Shown: positions 32,834-45,048, numbered from the stretch's first letter. The stretch is DNA of 64,000 nt from Puccinia triticina (GCF_026914185.1 NC_070567.1:558001-622000); one strand, 5' to 3'. Numbers and translations: made by a program. Notes: generated by a model not told the origin, from the letters alone.

Positions 32834-34093
32834 CTAAACACGCACATTGAGCAAATGTAATTGTTTAAATGCGGATAGTAGTTTAATTTTGCCGAGAGGT
32901 TTCGTTAACACATCCGCAATCATATCCGATGTCGAAACTTGCAAGACACGAAGAACTTTCATGATGATTAGCTGTCTGACATACTGAAATCGAATTTCAA
33001 TATGTTTGGTGTTCGGATTTAATTGAGCTTCTTTGCTGATGATGATTGCTCCGGAATTGTCGTTAAAGATTAGCGGAGCATCGATAGCTATGTCGAGTGA
33101 AGTGATTAAGTTAGACATCCAACGAAGTTGTTTAGCACACTTGTTTATTGAAATAAACTCCGCTTCAGTCGTTGATTGAGCTACTACTGATTGTTTTTTG
33201 GTTGCCCAGGAAATTGGATTGCCAAAAAACGTGATTACATAGCCTGACATGGATTTCTTCGTAACCAACGATGAACCGTAATCTGCGTCTGCCCAACCAC
33301 ATAAAGCATCGGTATGTTGGCCTTTTCGGAAATGAACGCCAACGTCGGCCGTGCCTTGAAGATATCGAAGAAGATGCTTAATCAACGACCAATGCGACAA
33401 GGTTGGCGAAGATGCAAATTGTGCCAAGACATTGACAGTGAAGGCAATGTCAGGACGAGTGTGGAGGGCCAGATAGTTCAGCATGCCGATAGCTTTTTGC
33501 ATAGTCTTGACGTCAAACGGGGGAGATTCAGAAGCTACCACACGATGAAAATTCAACGGCAAAGGAGCTTTGACTGTTGTTGCGCCACTCATACCGAAGT
33601 CATCAGTAATTTTTCGAGCGAAGTCTGACTGATGAATTATCAAAGACCCATCCGATCGCCAGTCAAGCGTGTAATCAAGATGTTGATTCGGACGTTCTTT
33701 AATCTTCAACACATACGGCTTCTTCAAGTCGTCCAGAAAACTGATTACCGCACTGCAAGACCGTCCAACAATCAAACCGTCGTCCACGTGCATGTGAAGG
33801 AGGATCGAGTTGTCCTTGTTATGAAAAAGCGCATCGTCCAATATTGAAGATTCAAAGCCGATAGCTTTCAGGGTAGCAACGAGGTGAGCCTTCCACATGC
33901 GAGGAGCTTGTTTTGTGCCATAAAGGGATTTGTTTAACTTCCAAACCCAACCTTTCTTAGCAGGATCCGGATCTTCGAAGCCTAATACTTGAGATACATA
34001 GATAGAGGCATCGATATTCCCGTAGAGAAATGCTGTTTCAACGTCAAATTGAAACACGACCCAATCCATATTCACCGCAAGCGATAACATCAT
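32834..34093 (-). pseudogene. Copia reverse transcriptase (palm) and RNase H segment
   Basis: A 419-residue open frame. RT: FDVETAFLYGNIDASIYV, KSLYGTKQAPRMW and LLHMHVDDGLIVG, in which HVDD stands at the usual YVDD site. RNase H: CGWADADYGSS, STTEAEFIS, NDNSGAI, TKHIEIRFQYVR. The RT N-terminal part lies in a separate frame upstream, so the two are separated by a lesion (about 34093-34140). By family this reverse-transcribes the element's RNA; alone it is incomplete. Confidence 0.85.
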
Positions 34094-34135
34094 TTTGAGA
34101 GATTCGTTTCTTGCGACCGAGGAGTATGTCTCAAA

Positions 34136-34807
34136 TTAATGCAACATGTGTTCTTGATGATTGCCAAAAACGACCCACCGCGCTTTATGTCGAATAACTT
34201 CTTTGAACTCGTTTAATTTCTTAGTCAGCAACCACATACCGCCAATTGTTTTGTCGTCGGAGGGCGGTGGAACAAGTGTACCGGTGTTCTTGGACTGTAA
34301 AGAATGGAACTCTGATGACAAAGCATCCTCCCAGCGTGGTAAAGCTACCGCATCATTCATCGCATCGTTTATTGATACTGATTGAGTCAAATTAAGGTGA
34401 GGAAATTCGAATTCGGATGCAAAACTCAAATCCGGCAATCCTTTGCTTTGACGACGAGAACCCTCTATTATGTTTGACGGATCAAGTGTAGAACTGATGT
34501 TTTTTGGCGCTAATTGATCCCTAGGTTGCCATTCATAAGTAAAGCGTTTGGTTGGAAGCTGCGATGACGATGAAGATTGATCAGTTCGTTGCGTCGGGAC
34601 ATTTAAGGCAGGCGAAGCAGGAATTGGTGGAAGAATTGTTGGGGAAGAAGGCATAGGAGGTGGAGGAGACACAGTACGAGAAACCGGAGAAATCGGATCG
34701 GAAGGTTTAGTTTTTCGGTTTTTATTGACAGATGCGTCAATCGTAATATGCTCGTCTTGACCTAAATCTGCACATGATTCGGGCAAAGTTGTGGACAACT
34801 TCATCAT
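34136..34807 (-). pseudogene. Copia integrase-RT linker and RT N-terminus
   Basis: A Ser/Pro-rich linker (SPPPPMPSSPTILPPIPASP), then the RT start block: ALPRWEDALSSEFHSLQSKNTGTLVPPP, WLLTKKLNEF and RHKARWVVFGNHQ. The usual KARLVARG-like sequence is altered, and the frame then closes before the palm domain. Confidence 0.8.
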
Positions 34808-34870
34808 TGCAGATTTGGATTTGTAAGGGAATGAGAGTATAGAAGGGGTATAATCCCGGCTGACAATCGT

Positions 34871-35521
34871 TCACCGAGAAATTGGATCAAAAAATCGAAG
34901 AGCATCTGATCTGGGCTCATATCCGATAAATAGAAATGGTTTCGAAGGCGGAGCAACTTTTGAAGAAGGGGACTGTGTGTGGACATAGACTTTAAGACCG
35001 AAAGGAAGCAGAGTACGGACATGTCTTACTTGTTCAATGGATGCATGTTTTTCGACCAAAACCAAATTAGGAGACTGCCAGTTGAGAGCGGATGTCGGGA
35101 GCATGTTTATCAATGAAGAACCGAATTTAGCCGCTTCGTCCCAATAGTTTAAAGGAACCGAGCATTGCCCAAGCATGCAACGCATCTTCATCAACAGCGT
35201 TTGATTAAAACGTTCGGCTAGACCGTTCGTTTGAGGAGAGTTAGCTGGGCCTTGTTCCAGACAAATACCACGTTGAGATAAAAAGGTTTTAAACACCACC
35301 GAACCAAATTCTCCTCCGCGATCCGTATGAAGAATCGAAGGTGTGACGTCTAGGGTATTTTTTATCTCGTTTAGATAAGACATAATTCGCGACTCGGACT
35401 CGGATTTTTTCTGCAACAGATAGATGCGATTGAAACGCGAAAAGTCATCGATTAAAACTAAAACGTATCGAAAAGAGTTTCTCGAATTCGGTGAGATCTG
35501 CAAGACATCCATATGGATCAT
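34871..35521 (-). pseudogene. Copia integrase core
   Basis: rve-type catalytic domain: IHMDVLQ (first Asp), TDRGGEFGS (second Asp), NGLAERFNQTLL (Glu). A C-terminal GYEPRSDALRFFDP block follows, then a stop. It is in a different frame from gag-protease, with the shift near 35521-35560. Confidence 0.85.
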
Positions 35522-37026
35522 TTTAAACGGAGCTGAAGCAGAGGGAAGGGGGTTGCTATGGATGATCCAGATTTTTCGTTAGGCGAGATCTTCATTAAAT
35601 CAAAGAATTTTTTCAAATAAACATCCAACGGATGGCCTGGAATGATGTGCCAATCTTTGAGCGCATTGTGTTCATTGATTGAACACAAAGATCTTGAAGT
35701 GACCACGCTTGAACCGGATGACACGTACAAGTTGCCCGTTCGAGGAAACTTTTTGATTATAGTCGAGCCCATGTACACCAAGAATAGTTTATTCTTATGC
35801 ACACAACGAAAACCGTGATCTTCCAGCTGAGATACTGAAATAAGATTACACTTTCCGGATGGCGCAAGATATACCGGAAACAAATCGTATTTTCCGAAAC
35901 GCATTGAACCGGTGTGTGTAATTTCAATAGAACCCAAATATGTTCGCATAGATTTATTGATTGGCTGCAGATTTGAAAGAAGGCAAACATCGGAAACTGT
36001 TGATTTTGATGCCCCCGTGTCGAGAACTAAACAAATTTTCTCATTGTCGATCGGACCAACATGAAATGTGTTCTCATCTTCAACAAAAAAACCAGTGTCT
36101 TCGGGGTCACTTGACGTAAATTCTGCAACTGCCTCAGCAACGTCCTCATTTTCGGATTCATCGATAGAATTCAAACGCTGAGTACGGAGTTTCGTTAATG
36201 ATTCAATTAATTGGTCTAACTCGTGATCATCCATTTGAATTTTAGGTTTAGAAGAAGAAGTATTGTTGCGGTTTTTTGTCGGAACAACATTTCTGAATTT
36301 CTTATCGATAGCCTTAAATTTGTCCTTGTTTGGTTGGGTAAAAGGCTTGGACGAAAGAGCGTTAATTGACGAAGATGCATTAATTGAAGCAGACTGATCA
36401 ATCCGACTATGTTCAATGTTCATTCGAGTCGCCAATTTTTCAAACGTGAACGGAGTGACGTCAAAAAGATTTTGAATAAGAGAAGCCAATGAATCGTCAT
36501 GACAGAAACTTTTGAGGAAAAATAATCCAGCCATAGCAGTATCGACTTGCATATTTTTAGAACCTATCTGAGCTGACTTAAGTGAAGTGTACATAGTTTG
36601 GAATTTACTGATGTGAGCAGCAATAGATGTTCCGGGGATGAATTTGAGTTGAATAAGAGCATAAAGTTTGTTGCCAAGTTTGATCAATGAACTTTCACCG
36701 CAGGCTTCGGCTAAATCTTCCATGGCTTTTGAAAACGTATCGGCTGCTTGTACAACTGGGTATAAATCGGCTGATACACATAACTCAAGGAGAGTATATG
36801 CATTCGAGGTCTTCTTGCAAAACTTTTTCTCCTTCTTGTGTTCTTCACACCAGCTTGGATCGAAAACCTCCTCATCACCACGACCGATGACAAGATGCTT
36901 GAATGATTTTTTCCATTCAGGGAAATTATCACGGCGAAGTTTTGTGATTCGAATCTTATCGCTTCAATGATCATTATCGCTTGCCGAAGAGTCATCAACT
37001 CGAGGAACTCCCGGAAGTTTGGCCAT
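35518..37026 (-). pseudogene. Copia gag and aspartic protease, TGA-interrupted
   Basis: The likely start at 37026 reads MAKLPGVPRVDDSSASDNDH and then meets TGA at 36966-36964. After it the same frame continues with a typical gag core (DNFPEWKKSF, EACGESSLIKLGNKLYALIQLKF). The protease motif CLVLDTGASKS is near 36020. A gag-pre-integrase fragment (KDWHIIPGHPLDVYLKKF) precedes the frame break. No intact CCHC zinc knuckle was seen. Confidence 0.8.
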
Positions 37027-37664
37027 CTCGTTCGTATTTATCTAATAAGTGCTTTTCTTAATTTGAGTTCTTCTAACTGTCAAGTAATGACTCTCGCTAC
37101 CATGTGAAAATGGTAGAAGATTACTTTATTGCAACAGTTATTTAATAAAGAACTCAATAAAAGTAAAATACACTTTGAGCAACATAAATATAAACTGATT
37201 AGTTAATATGAATAAATGTTAATGATAAGCGTAATGAAAAAATACCTAAAAGACCTGAACCAAATCAAAAGGAAATCTCAACACAAAGATAACAACGACG
37301 ACGTTTAACACCAGGAATACCACAACAAAACAGCCTAAAACAGATAATGATGAGCATGAAGATGTTAATAATAATTTGATAAGATGTCGCTGTTGATGTA
37401 GGATAAGAAAATGTCTACCTGCCCGGAGACTGAATCTAGCTCTCCTGAGAGTTTAGAGTCGACGAGAGTTAAGAATGAGTTTTCGATTTGATCGATTTTG
37501 TACGAAGAAGAAAGACTTTGAGGAGTGTTTGAGTCAATGAGAATCGACGATTTATTGTGAAGGCGGAGACGAGTGAGGAAGGATTGAACGGAAGGGAAGA
37601 AGATGGATGGAACGGAAGGGAAGAATTGGATGTCGGCAAATAGAGTCTGAGTTCAGATTGCGGG

Positions 37665-37756
37665 GTAGAGACTGATCATCGAAAATTCTGTAGATTGGAA
37701 AGCATATGCATAGGCGCATGCATACACCATAATGTGCGTGATTAAGAAACTCAACA
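37665..37756 (-). repeat. 5' LTR of the copia element (92 bp)
   Basis: Direct copy of 32736-32827 with a single C/T difference. The leader between this LTR and gag (37027-37664) holds no gene. Confidence 0.8.
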
Positions 37757-39140
37757 GTAATGACTCCCGATGGGACTGAACATCAACTCAACCACAAATT
37801 GATGATCAATCTGCGCAAAAAAAACGACACAGAGAATTGCAACGGTCACTCCGGAAATGAGAAACGAAAAAAGCAGAATTTTCTTCTGACGACTCCTGAT
37901 CCTACAACAAACTTACATAAACCACTTCAACCAAGCGATTGTAGCAAACTAGTTGCACTTGTCCTCAAGGAAAACACATCCCAGCAATCTTCAATTGCAA
38001 GAATGCATTGCTGGAACATTCAAGTAAAGTTCAACCTGTGTGAAGTGCGCAACACTTCGACGCATGTAGATGTGAATGCGCAATTGCTTATACAAGGTGG
38101 TCAAATCTCAAAAACAAATGATTTAAAATACGGTAAATACGCAGTAATTATAAAGGATATGGTGAGTTTTTGGACGGATCATCTCATGCCTTCTACCCGC
38201 TTCCTAATCAAATGTTTCTAATTCAGAAAATGTACATTGGTAAGATTCTGGCGGCTTACGAGCATGTGTCAGGAAAGCACCGTTGGATTGCTAGCGCTGC
38301 GAGTCGGGACAAACTGTTGTATATATCGGTCCAACTCTTCCTGTATCAACCACATATCCCAATTGCTGCCGGTTTCTACACTTTCTCACCAAGTTCCGGG
38401 ATCTTTGTGCATCTTGAAGTAGCACATTTGCACCATTTATTCCCAGTCACTGAAGGCTTAAATATTACGGATGCTGGTGGGAATTGTGTATCCATCCCCC
38501 AGAGATTACATCCTCTTCTTCTTACAATGTCTCAAACCGCTTTTCTAGAACACTGGCAGAACCAATTTTTGAAGATGAAAGCTGTCAAAAAAAGCGAAAA
38601 AGATGTAGATGAAGATTAACAATGATAGTCAATGCAGTTTTCTACTTGAATATGAAATTTAAAATATGTTCTTCTTCCTTTTTTTTACCTTTGTCACTGC
38701 TCCTCTAGGTATGTAGCAGAAATGCCTACTCAAAAAAATTATTTCTGGGAGTATTTCTTCACGCCCGCGGCAAAAAAAAACGTACACACGAAATTTGTAT
38801 GAATTTTTTGGTCAAGCTCTGAACCTACGCACGAAACGTGTATGAATGAGCTCTGAAAATGTATGAATTTTTTGAAAATCTCGGAATTTAGGTTACTGTG
38901 TTCCACAGGGGCTTTCCTGGGTCTGCAATGCCAGCGTGAAAGACAAAGTTTGTGCAACTGTAAATAAAAACAAACAAATAACACTTGACATCCATAAGCA
39001 GCTGTGGAATTGGTTTAAACAGGTTTAAACCGTTGAACTACTCTCTCTTCAACTGCGCTCCCCCATGCGAATCCTCCGAGACATTTCTCTACAATCGTGC
39101 TCTTGGAACGGGTGCTGAATTTTTTCATCTTGCAGCAATC

Positions 39141-41270
39141 ATGACCCCAACACAAGAGTTCGCCATGGTTCAAGGCAAGGCACGCGGCGCGGAAGGTGAC
39201 AAGTGTGAGTCAGACTCAGAGGGTCAAGACATTGAAACGACTTTTTCTTGTCAACTGATGTTGGAGGGGCTTGAATAAATCCTAGGTTCTGCATGCGAGC
39301 CCCTTGAGTCTGGCAAAGACAGGATGCTATCCTTTCCCGAACGTGGCGAACGCAAGAAGCGCATAATCATTTGTTGTGATGGTGAGATGGTATCTTGCTC
39401 TTCCTATTCTCTAGCAGCAAAGAAATACACGTCCTAATCGGAACGCTTACTTCACAGGTTCTTGGGACGGTCTTCAACGCCCTATGACTGAGGTAGAAAG
39501 CAATGTTTCAAAACTTGGTATGTCTCCTGGACAGGTGGACTTGACGGTGGTTCTGGGACTAAAGGACTGATCGACCGAGCTCGTTCATATTTACTCAGCC
39601 CGATGTGTTTGTCCCGAGGACCGACGCACATCTCCTCCGACTCCTCAAATCGTATTCTATCAACCCGGCCAGGCTACCTTCTCTCAAGAAACCTCAGGGA
39701 CCGACGTAGTCAACAAAATTAGAGAAGCATATGCTTTCCTTGTGCAACATTACGTGTCTGGCGATGAACTCTTGTGAGCAAAACTGGAGGGATACGTCCT
39801 GAATGACGATGAACAACTCGAGCATGATCACTTCTTTGTCTGGAAACTAGACTATTCGGCTTTTCTCGTGGAGCTTTCATCGCAAGAACGCTTGCACAGA
39901 TGGTCATCGAGATCGGAATTTTGAACATGGCGGGGATGTCGGACTTCTACGAAGTTTTCGCGGCCTACCAGTTGTGTGTGAAGGGAGGCACGGAGGGGGC
40001 AGCTTCTGCGCGAAACTTTCTGGACCACTATCGTCATAGTGGACAAAAAGAATTAAGACCGGTCACCGAGGGAACACTTAAGTGCGTGGGAGTTTGGGAT
40101 ACCGTCGGCGTATTCGGCCTACGTGAGTCCATCCGAAGCTGGCTCCTGGCGCACCGATTGCAGAATTGATCTTACCATTCTTTATCAGCTGATCATTTTG
40201 CTGATAAGTACCGTCTGCTTGGATTCAAGGATAGAAAGCTGAGCGCCCAAATTAAGTATGCATTCCATGCCATAGGTCAGTCAATCTCATTCGGGTAGTC
40301 GAGGATGGATCATGAGCTCTGGCCTGACTTCATTCCACCTTGCATGCAGCTCTTTGTGAGGCAAGAAAGGATTTACAGCCGACAAGATGGGAAAGCGAAC
40401 CCAGTCCACAGGATTGCGACCACCCTGGACAGGTGCTCAAACAGGTCTGGTTTCCCTGCTCTCACGTCGAAGCTGGTGGCCGGATAGAAGAGTATGATGA
40501 TGTTACTTACATGTCACTGATTTGGATGGTGGTAAGATTTAACCGTGATTGTTTTATTCCCGGATTTTGCTCATCTCATCTCATTTACAGGCCAATATGA
40601 TCAATTATAACTTGCTTGCCATGAACGAGGAATATCTCCATGGTTTGCTGTCGGTTTTTTGGACGAGGGTTCAGAGAGGATTCGGGCTCTACGAGTGAGT
40701 CCTTTTCAACCAGCAAGCACCCTGAGACTAGAGCAACCACCTGTTCTTATGATTGATCGATATTCAAGCCCTGAAGGGCCAAGGAGATACTGTCTGTCGA
40801 GCACAGCGCGACAGTTCCCGACCCGTTGGAACGCGACCACGAAAGAAACAATCCATCGCTCCGTCTTTTCCTCTCAGGAGCTGATCCCTGGACTGGAAAA
40901 GGTCACGAAGGAGGGCGATCCGACGCTGATCGAGGAGCTACTCCCGTTTGAGATGGAGATCCGCAATCATTTAGACTTCTTGATGAAGGAATGGGCCATT
41001 CACGAGGGCCATCGGGTGGGGGCCAATGAGTTTGACGACTGGCCTGGTCAGGATTCTTGGTACCGCGAACAGTGGTACAAAAACTTCAAAGAGACTGAGC
41101 TGGGGGATAAACCGAGAACTCACGCGCTATTCTTAGACCTCTTGACTGAATCTTCCTGGCCAGTTGACACTAAACACGTGAAGGAAGAAATGATCTCTAG
41201 CCGGAGAGGGAGGGGACATACAGCTGTTGAAGACGCCGCACTGCGCATCATTGGAACACCAATTGATTGA
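39141..41270 (+). CDS. DUF2235 (Tle1-like) alpha/beta-hydrolase
   Basis: Nine exons (39141-39204, 39286-39381, 39458-39517, 39599-39773, 39851-40122, 40189-40275, 40350-40531, 40591-40694, 40769-41270), all GT-AG and phase-consistent, 513 residues. Order typical of DUF2235: KKRIIICCDGSWDG, SNVSKL, a region ending GDELLLFGFSRGAFIARTLA with the nucleophile elbow G-F-S-R-G (split by intron 4), then CVGVWDTVGVFGL. A late PCSHVEAGG-type motif may supply the catalytic His. DUF2235 proteins are predicted lipases/hydrolases, common in basidiomycetes; the substrate here is unknown. No signal peptide. It starts about 200 bp right of element B. Confidence 0.85.
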
Positions 41271-42437
41271 GCCACGCGTTGGACTCGTTTGTAAATAGAT
41301 ATAGATTGCATACACGGGAAATGAATTCCTGTTGAAAAGCTTTACCGCGAGCAAAGTCCACTCTTTTGTGATCCGGATCCGCATGCAAGGCATGATCTCA
41401 TGATTGTCCCAGCTTAGGGCTATCTAACAACACAAAATAAGATGCTTTTAAAAAAAAAATTTGAAGGGTAGACCGACGACATTCCAACCGATATGGACCT
41501 TGGTGCATGCGAGCAGGGCTGACTGAATTCTAGTTGCTCATAACACTATGGTTGGGTCAACCAGCCTTTTTGTGTCTGTTCAGGATGAGGGCATTATTTT
41601 CCCATGGCGGCATAAATGAAAGGCATGATATCGTTAAGTCCATGTAGATTAGCTGTGGCAAGATCAAAAACCAAGATCGATGACTTACATATTGTCGTCA
41701 AAGCCAGAACGGAAAACCTGAGTGGGTAGTACAGGAAAGGGGAGTTACATATTAGTAGAGAAAAGAGGGATGGATGTGACTGGTTTTCTCACATTAATCC
41801 TTGCAATGGACTCATTGAACTAGGTCTTCCGATTCGGTTGCTGCTATTGACTATCGTGGTAACAGAGAAGAACAAGGATAACCATGCCAAGAGGTTTTGT
41901 TGAAGGACCATCGAGAGGCCTGCGCAACCCAACGCCAAAACTTTTAGTGTGATATCGAAACATATATCGAAGATGATGGTAGTAATCCCAATGTCAATAC
42001 GGGCAGGTAATCGTGGGATCTATTTGGAAGACTAGAAGGGCGATTGGGTTGACCTGCTGATGGGTCGAAGTCTTCATAGTCTTGGGAGGGTAATTCGAAT
42101 GGTTTGATGATGGTGGCCACTAGTATACCGCACGGTGCAAACTTCCGATCAGCCTCCCGGGATATTTGCTGAGTTGATTGTCATGGGAAGTGAAAGACGA
42201 TGGCAACTTACTTGGATCTTGTTGGTGTGCGTGGTCGATGGCTGGGCAGTGCGCTTGGGCAGGGGACCAGCCAGAGCCAGAGCCAGCCGGAGGGATTACA
42301 TAACACCGAGGGGTCAATCTGACCGCATACATCCATCTCAGTAGTTCTCTGACCAAACATCATGACCGCCCCCCCATCTTAACAAGCATCGTTAGGTCTC
42401 TTTCGCTCTCTTCGGCAGCAATCCCACCGGACCCGAG
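41271..42437. other. Intergenic, no gene seen
   Basis: Mixed AT-rich spacer; short frames conflict on both strands. 42270-42290 has a CCAGAGCCAGAGCCAGCC micro-repeat. Confidence 0.6.
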
Positions 42438-42901
42438 ATGAGTAAAAAGGCGACCAGTGGGCTGCAGCGACAGTTCAAGGAATGTTACCGGGAAAGTTTG
42501 AAGATGATCGCAACTAAACCACTGGTTCGTACATGCTTTTGCTGGCATTCATCTTACAACAACCGATCATAGACATGGCAGGACAATTCCTATTCTGACC
42601 TTCTACCGTAACTTTCTCCTAAAAACCCTCAAAAACACAGATCCACAGGATGAATTGGTTCAAATTCATCTCGAACCAGTTCAGGAATCAAACGATGCGC
42701 GAGTCGTTCCAGAAGAGGGAATACGATTCGATCGAGTATCAGTTGCGACGGATCAAAAATCAACTGGAGCTGTATTCGAAACCTTCCGTCCAACAAGTTC
42801 ATGTCCCGTCCACCCCAAGCCAGGGAATCGTATGTCACTTCGGCTGGGTCGCTAAAGGAGGAAGAGAAGGATTAGGCCGACCCCCCTCATCCGGAGCTTA
42901 A
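42438..42901 (+). CDS. SDHAF1: SDHAF1-like LYR-family mitochondrial assembly factor
   Basis: Two exons (42438-42524, 42641-42901), 115 residues. The N-terminal SGLQRQFKECYRESLKMI is a variant LYR motif (CYRES in place of LYR). The second exon reads FISNQFRNQTMRESFQKREYDSIEYQLRRIKNQLELY, matching the SDHAF1 pattern F-R-x(n)-IEYLLRRGxRQLE. Known role: SDHAF1/Sdh6 protects and helps load Fe-S clusters into succinate dehydrogenase subunit B in the mitochondrial matrix. The C-terminal ~35 residues are unremarkable and may be lineage-specific. The assignment rests on motif order and length. Confidence 0.7.
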
Positions 42902-43816
42902 TCATAAATATTTTATCAGCTCATATCCATCTACTTCACCAAAGTGTACATAACTTACATTTAATATGATGACTGGTTGGAGGGCAGTGGAACGACAGGT
43001 TTCGGAGACCTCCTGTGACTCATCGCTCTCATCACCCAAGCAGCACATCCACTACGATGGTGTCGTACTCTCTCTTCTGCCGATACTACCCTTCGACAAA
43101 CTCAGATAGCTCAACACTTCGGGTCGCGATGTGATGAAGGGCTCATGTCTGACCCTTGAGGGCATCCTGTAGTTAAAAATGACTGAATGCTCAGACCTGT
43201 CTGACCGTGCCGTTAATGCGCTTCGGGATGGAGTCCCTTGACAACCGATTCGACTTCTTTGCTGTTTCGCATTACTGTGTCGGAACAGCCACTATCCCTT
43301 CGGCATGACATGTCAATGTCCCTCCGCGACTGGAGTTTGTTCTAGATGAACACCTATGTGATCTGGAGGCATGAAACGGCTTTGATGGAGGCAGACATGG
43401 CCCCGTCTTGGACGGAACGCAACCTCGGGGCTGCCGAAACTTCCCCGCGTCGCTGCCCCAAGTTGTTCGGTCGAGGGTATCTGCCTCATTATTCAGGGTG
43501 TGGATGTTTTCTCGGTGAAGGTTCCTTGCGCCAAGATGGTAGACTTAAATCAGAAAGAACTTGACCTCTTAAGAACTTTGATCCTTTTCCTCATTCCTTC
43601 TTCATATTTGGCATAACTCTCACTCTGATCCCACTCCCTGTGCTGTATACGTTCAGCTTCGTTCGCTCTTTACAACTCAGTTTTAATTCCATCTTTAGTA
43701 TTTATATTTCTTTATTGCAAACTCCAGTCACTCTTTGTCACTCCGGCTTCATTCCTTTGCCGTAATTTTGGCTTTATATACTCAGCTTACACATCAGTCT
43801 TTTACCCCATTTTACC
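42902..43816. other. Intergenic and leader of the next gene
   Basis: No supported coding region. 43580-43816 is C/T-rich with scattered ACTC runs and may be the leader or promoter of the candidate secreted-protein gene. Confidence 0.5.
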
Positions 43817-45048
43817 ATGAAGATATACGTTGCGTCCCAGCGAATAGGAATACTGGCCTTCTTTGGCTTACAAGCTACCCATATTTGCAGTATGGAATTC
43901 ACCGGATCAGCAGCGGGTGCTCGAGTCGCAAAAGCGTCAGGTGCGTACCTTTTTTCTGGTTGCTGCATTTTCCTATATCATAAGATCAAGGCAGATGTTG
44001 ATTATCGGACGCTCATTATACAATCAATCAGAGGCCGCGGATGGCGCAGGCTCGATGCTTAAAAGCCAGGAGAAAGTAGAACTGTCAAAACCATACCTAA
44101 ACGAAGGAAATCGCATCAAAGGTCCTAGCGCAATATCAGGAATGCGTACGCCCACATAGATCGATAGAAGGAACCAGACTTTCCACCCCAAAATCAAACC
44201 AATTAACCGAAAAACACCATATTCTAATTGTACTGCAGGTAACTCCGGCAAACCCCCTCTGTCACCACCAAAAGGTATTTATTTCTTATCACACCCAGGG
44301 CTTTCTGTAAGCACTAAGAATGCCTCGTGATCCTCTGCAGACAAAATCCGCGTCTTTGAGGCCCAGTTCAAGCAAACACTGCTTGACCGCGCAACTCTCG
44401 AAAAGCAACTTTCCCAGTCTATCAAGAACACTGAAGACTATGTTGATGAAATGATGAGAAATATGTTGTCTAACGTCAAGGAATTGAAGTCCTTGTATAA
44501 GGAGATAATTCAAGGCGCTGGTCAGCTTCCTAGAAAAGACTTCAGACAGGCCATGGCACAATTGAAGAGCATGCTGAAAAACACACCTCTCAGGGAAGAA
44601 ATACTTGATATTGGTGAACTTCAGGAAAAAGCAATGTTGCAAGTTTATGCCCGCACTGTTCATCAGCAGATTTTCCAAACGATAGACTTCATGAGGCAGG
44701 AAGAACTTATTAGTCCTGTTCAATTTGAAAGATTCTTTGATGAGGAAAAAATCAGGAAACGTTTGGCAAGGCAATTGATTGGAATTTCACCTTTAAGTAG
44801 CCCATATGCTCAATATTTGGATATACCAACCAAGATTGGGTCTTCTGAAGAAATGAAGAGTATTTTTCCAGGTGAGAAAAATCATTTTTTGTAGCTAACT
44901 TGTAAACATGTTCTTGATCTGTTTCACTAACTGATATCTTCCCATTAACAATACAATAATTCAAAAATCTGCCTGATTACTATTTTTGGCAGGTCTTATA
45001 GATGGAAAAGGAGACACTCTCAGAAAGGCAGCTTTCAAAAACCCTTAA
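43817..45048 (+). CDS. Candidate secreted protein, helical, family not recognised
   Basis: Five exons (43817-43940, 44032-44145, 44239-44274, 44341-44871, 44993-45048), all phase 1 at their junctions, 286 residues. The N-terminus MKIYVASQRIGILAFFGLQATHICS is a plausible signal peptide with cleavage after ICS. The mature protein is Lys/Gln/Glu/Leu-rich and predicted largely helical. Examples are KIRVFEAQFKQTLLDRATLE and RARTVHQQIFQTIDF-like stretches. It is poor in Cys and has no recognised domain. All introns in one phase (symmetric 1-1 exons) is striking. It could be a rust effector; this is inferred from signal, size and lack of homology. A MITE begins at or just after the stop codon, so the original C-terminus may have been longer. 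Confidence 0.65.

Larger units (their letters stand above)
32736..37756 (-). mobile_element. Nested Ty1/copia LTR retrotransposon, minus orientation
   Basis: 5.0 kb, bounded by two direct 92-bp LTRs differing at one base. In minus orientation each LTR starts TGTTGAGTTTC. The purine-rich TTAGGAGGAG lies immediately inside the 3' LTR (32828-32837 region), as expected for a polypurine tract. The order gag, protease, integrase, RT, RNase H is the copia order. CAGTA occurs at both outer borders (32734-32738 and 37755-37759) and may include the target duplication. The coding region is interrupted by stops and frameshifts. Confidence 0.85.
28991..38619 (+). pseudogene. Broken DDE-like transposase of element B, superfamily not recognised
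   Basis: Pieces: 28991-29346, about 29405-30843, about 30851-31078, 31151-32133, then exons near 32200-32413 and 32477-32735. After the copia insertion come 37757-38160 and 38227-38619. Family features: a Lys/Ser-rich N-terminus; a Cys motif VCKGCSIFKYEDGD...FKCHCG; TVVCNQCILLK; a central SIVSLGSDGAATEISALR with a candidate catalytic Asp; VVPVQDPKHARKTAANQLL; and a late block TEACEHIFGWMRVIMPNFT with a candidate Glu. This order suggests an RNase H-fold transposase. Lesions: a 7-bp tandem duplication (frameshift) at 30837-30850, an in-frame TGA at 31772-31774, and the copia insertion after codon 32735. One intron (near 32414-32476) appears to use a GC donor (gcaagt). The gene cannot make a full product. 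Confidence 0.6.
28399..38932. mobile_element. Second large DNA transposon ('element B'), ~10.5 kb including a nested copia element
   Basis: The left end GCAATGCCAGGACCCTGG plus AAAGCCCCTATGGAACACAGTAAC (28399-28440) is mirrored at 38892-38932 (GTTACTGTGTTCCACAGGGG plus CTTTCCTGGGTCTGCAATGCC). Subterminal DNA at both ends repeats ATGTATGAATTTTT-type motifs in opposite directions. Between the ends is one spliced transposase-like gene on + (28991-38619), split by a copia retrotransposon at 32736-37756. Without the insertion the element would be about 5.5 kb. I could not assign the superfamily or find a convincing target duplication. Confidence 0.7.

Noticed and set aside
43735..43983. Alternative plus-strand frame with a hydrophobic start, MSLRLHSFAVILALY
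   Set aside because: It overlaps exon 1 of the candidate secreted protein in another frame; the 43817 model has five phase-consistent exons, this one has none.
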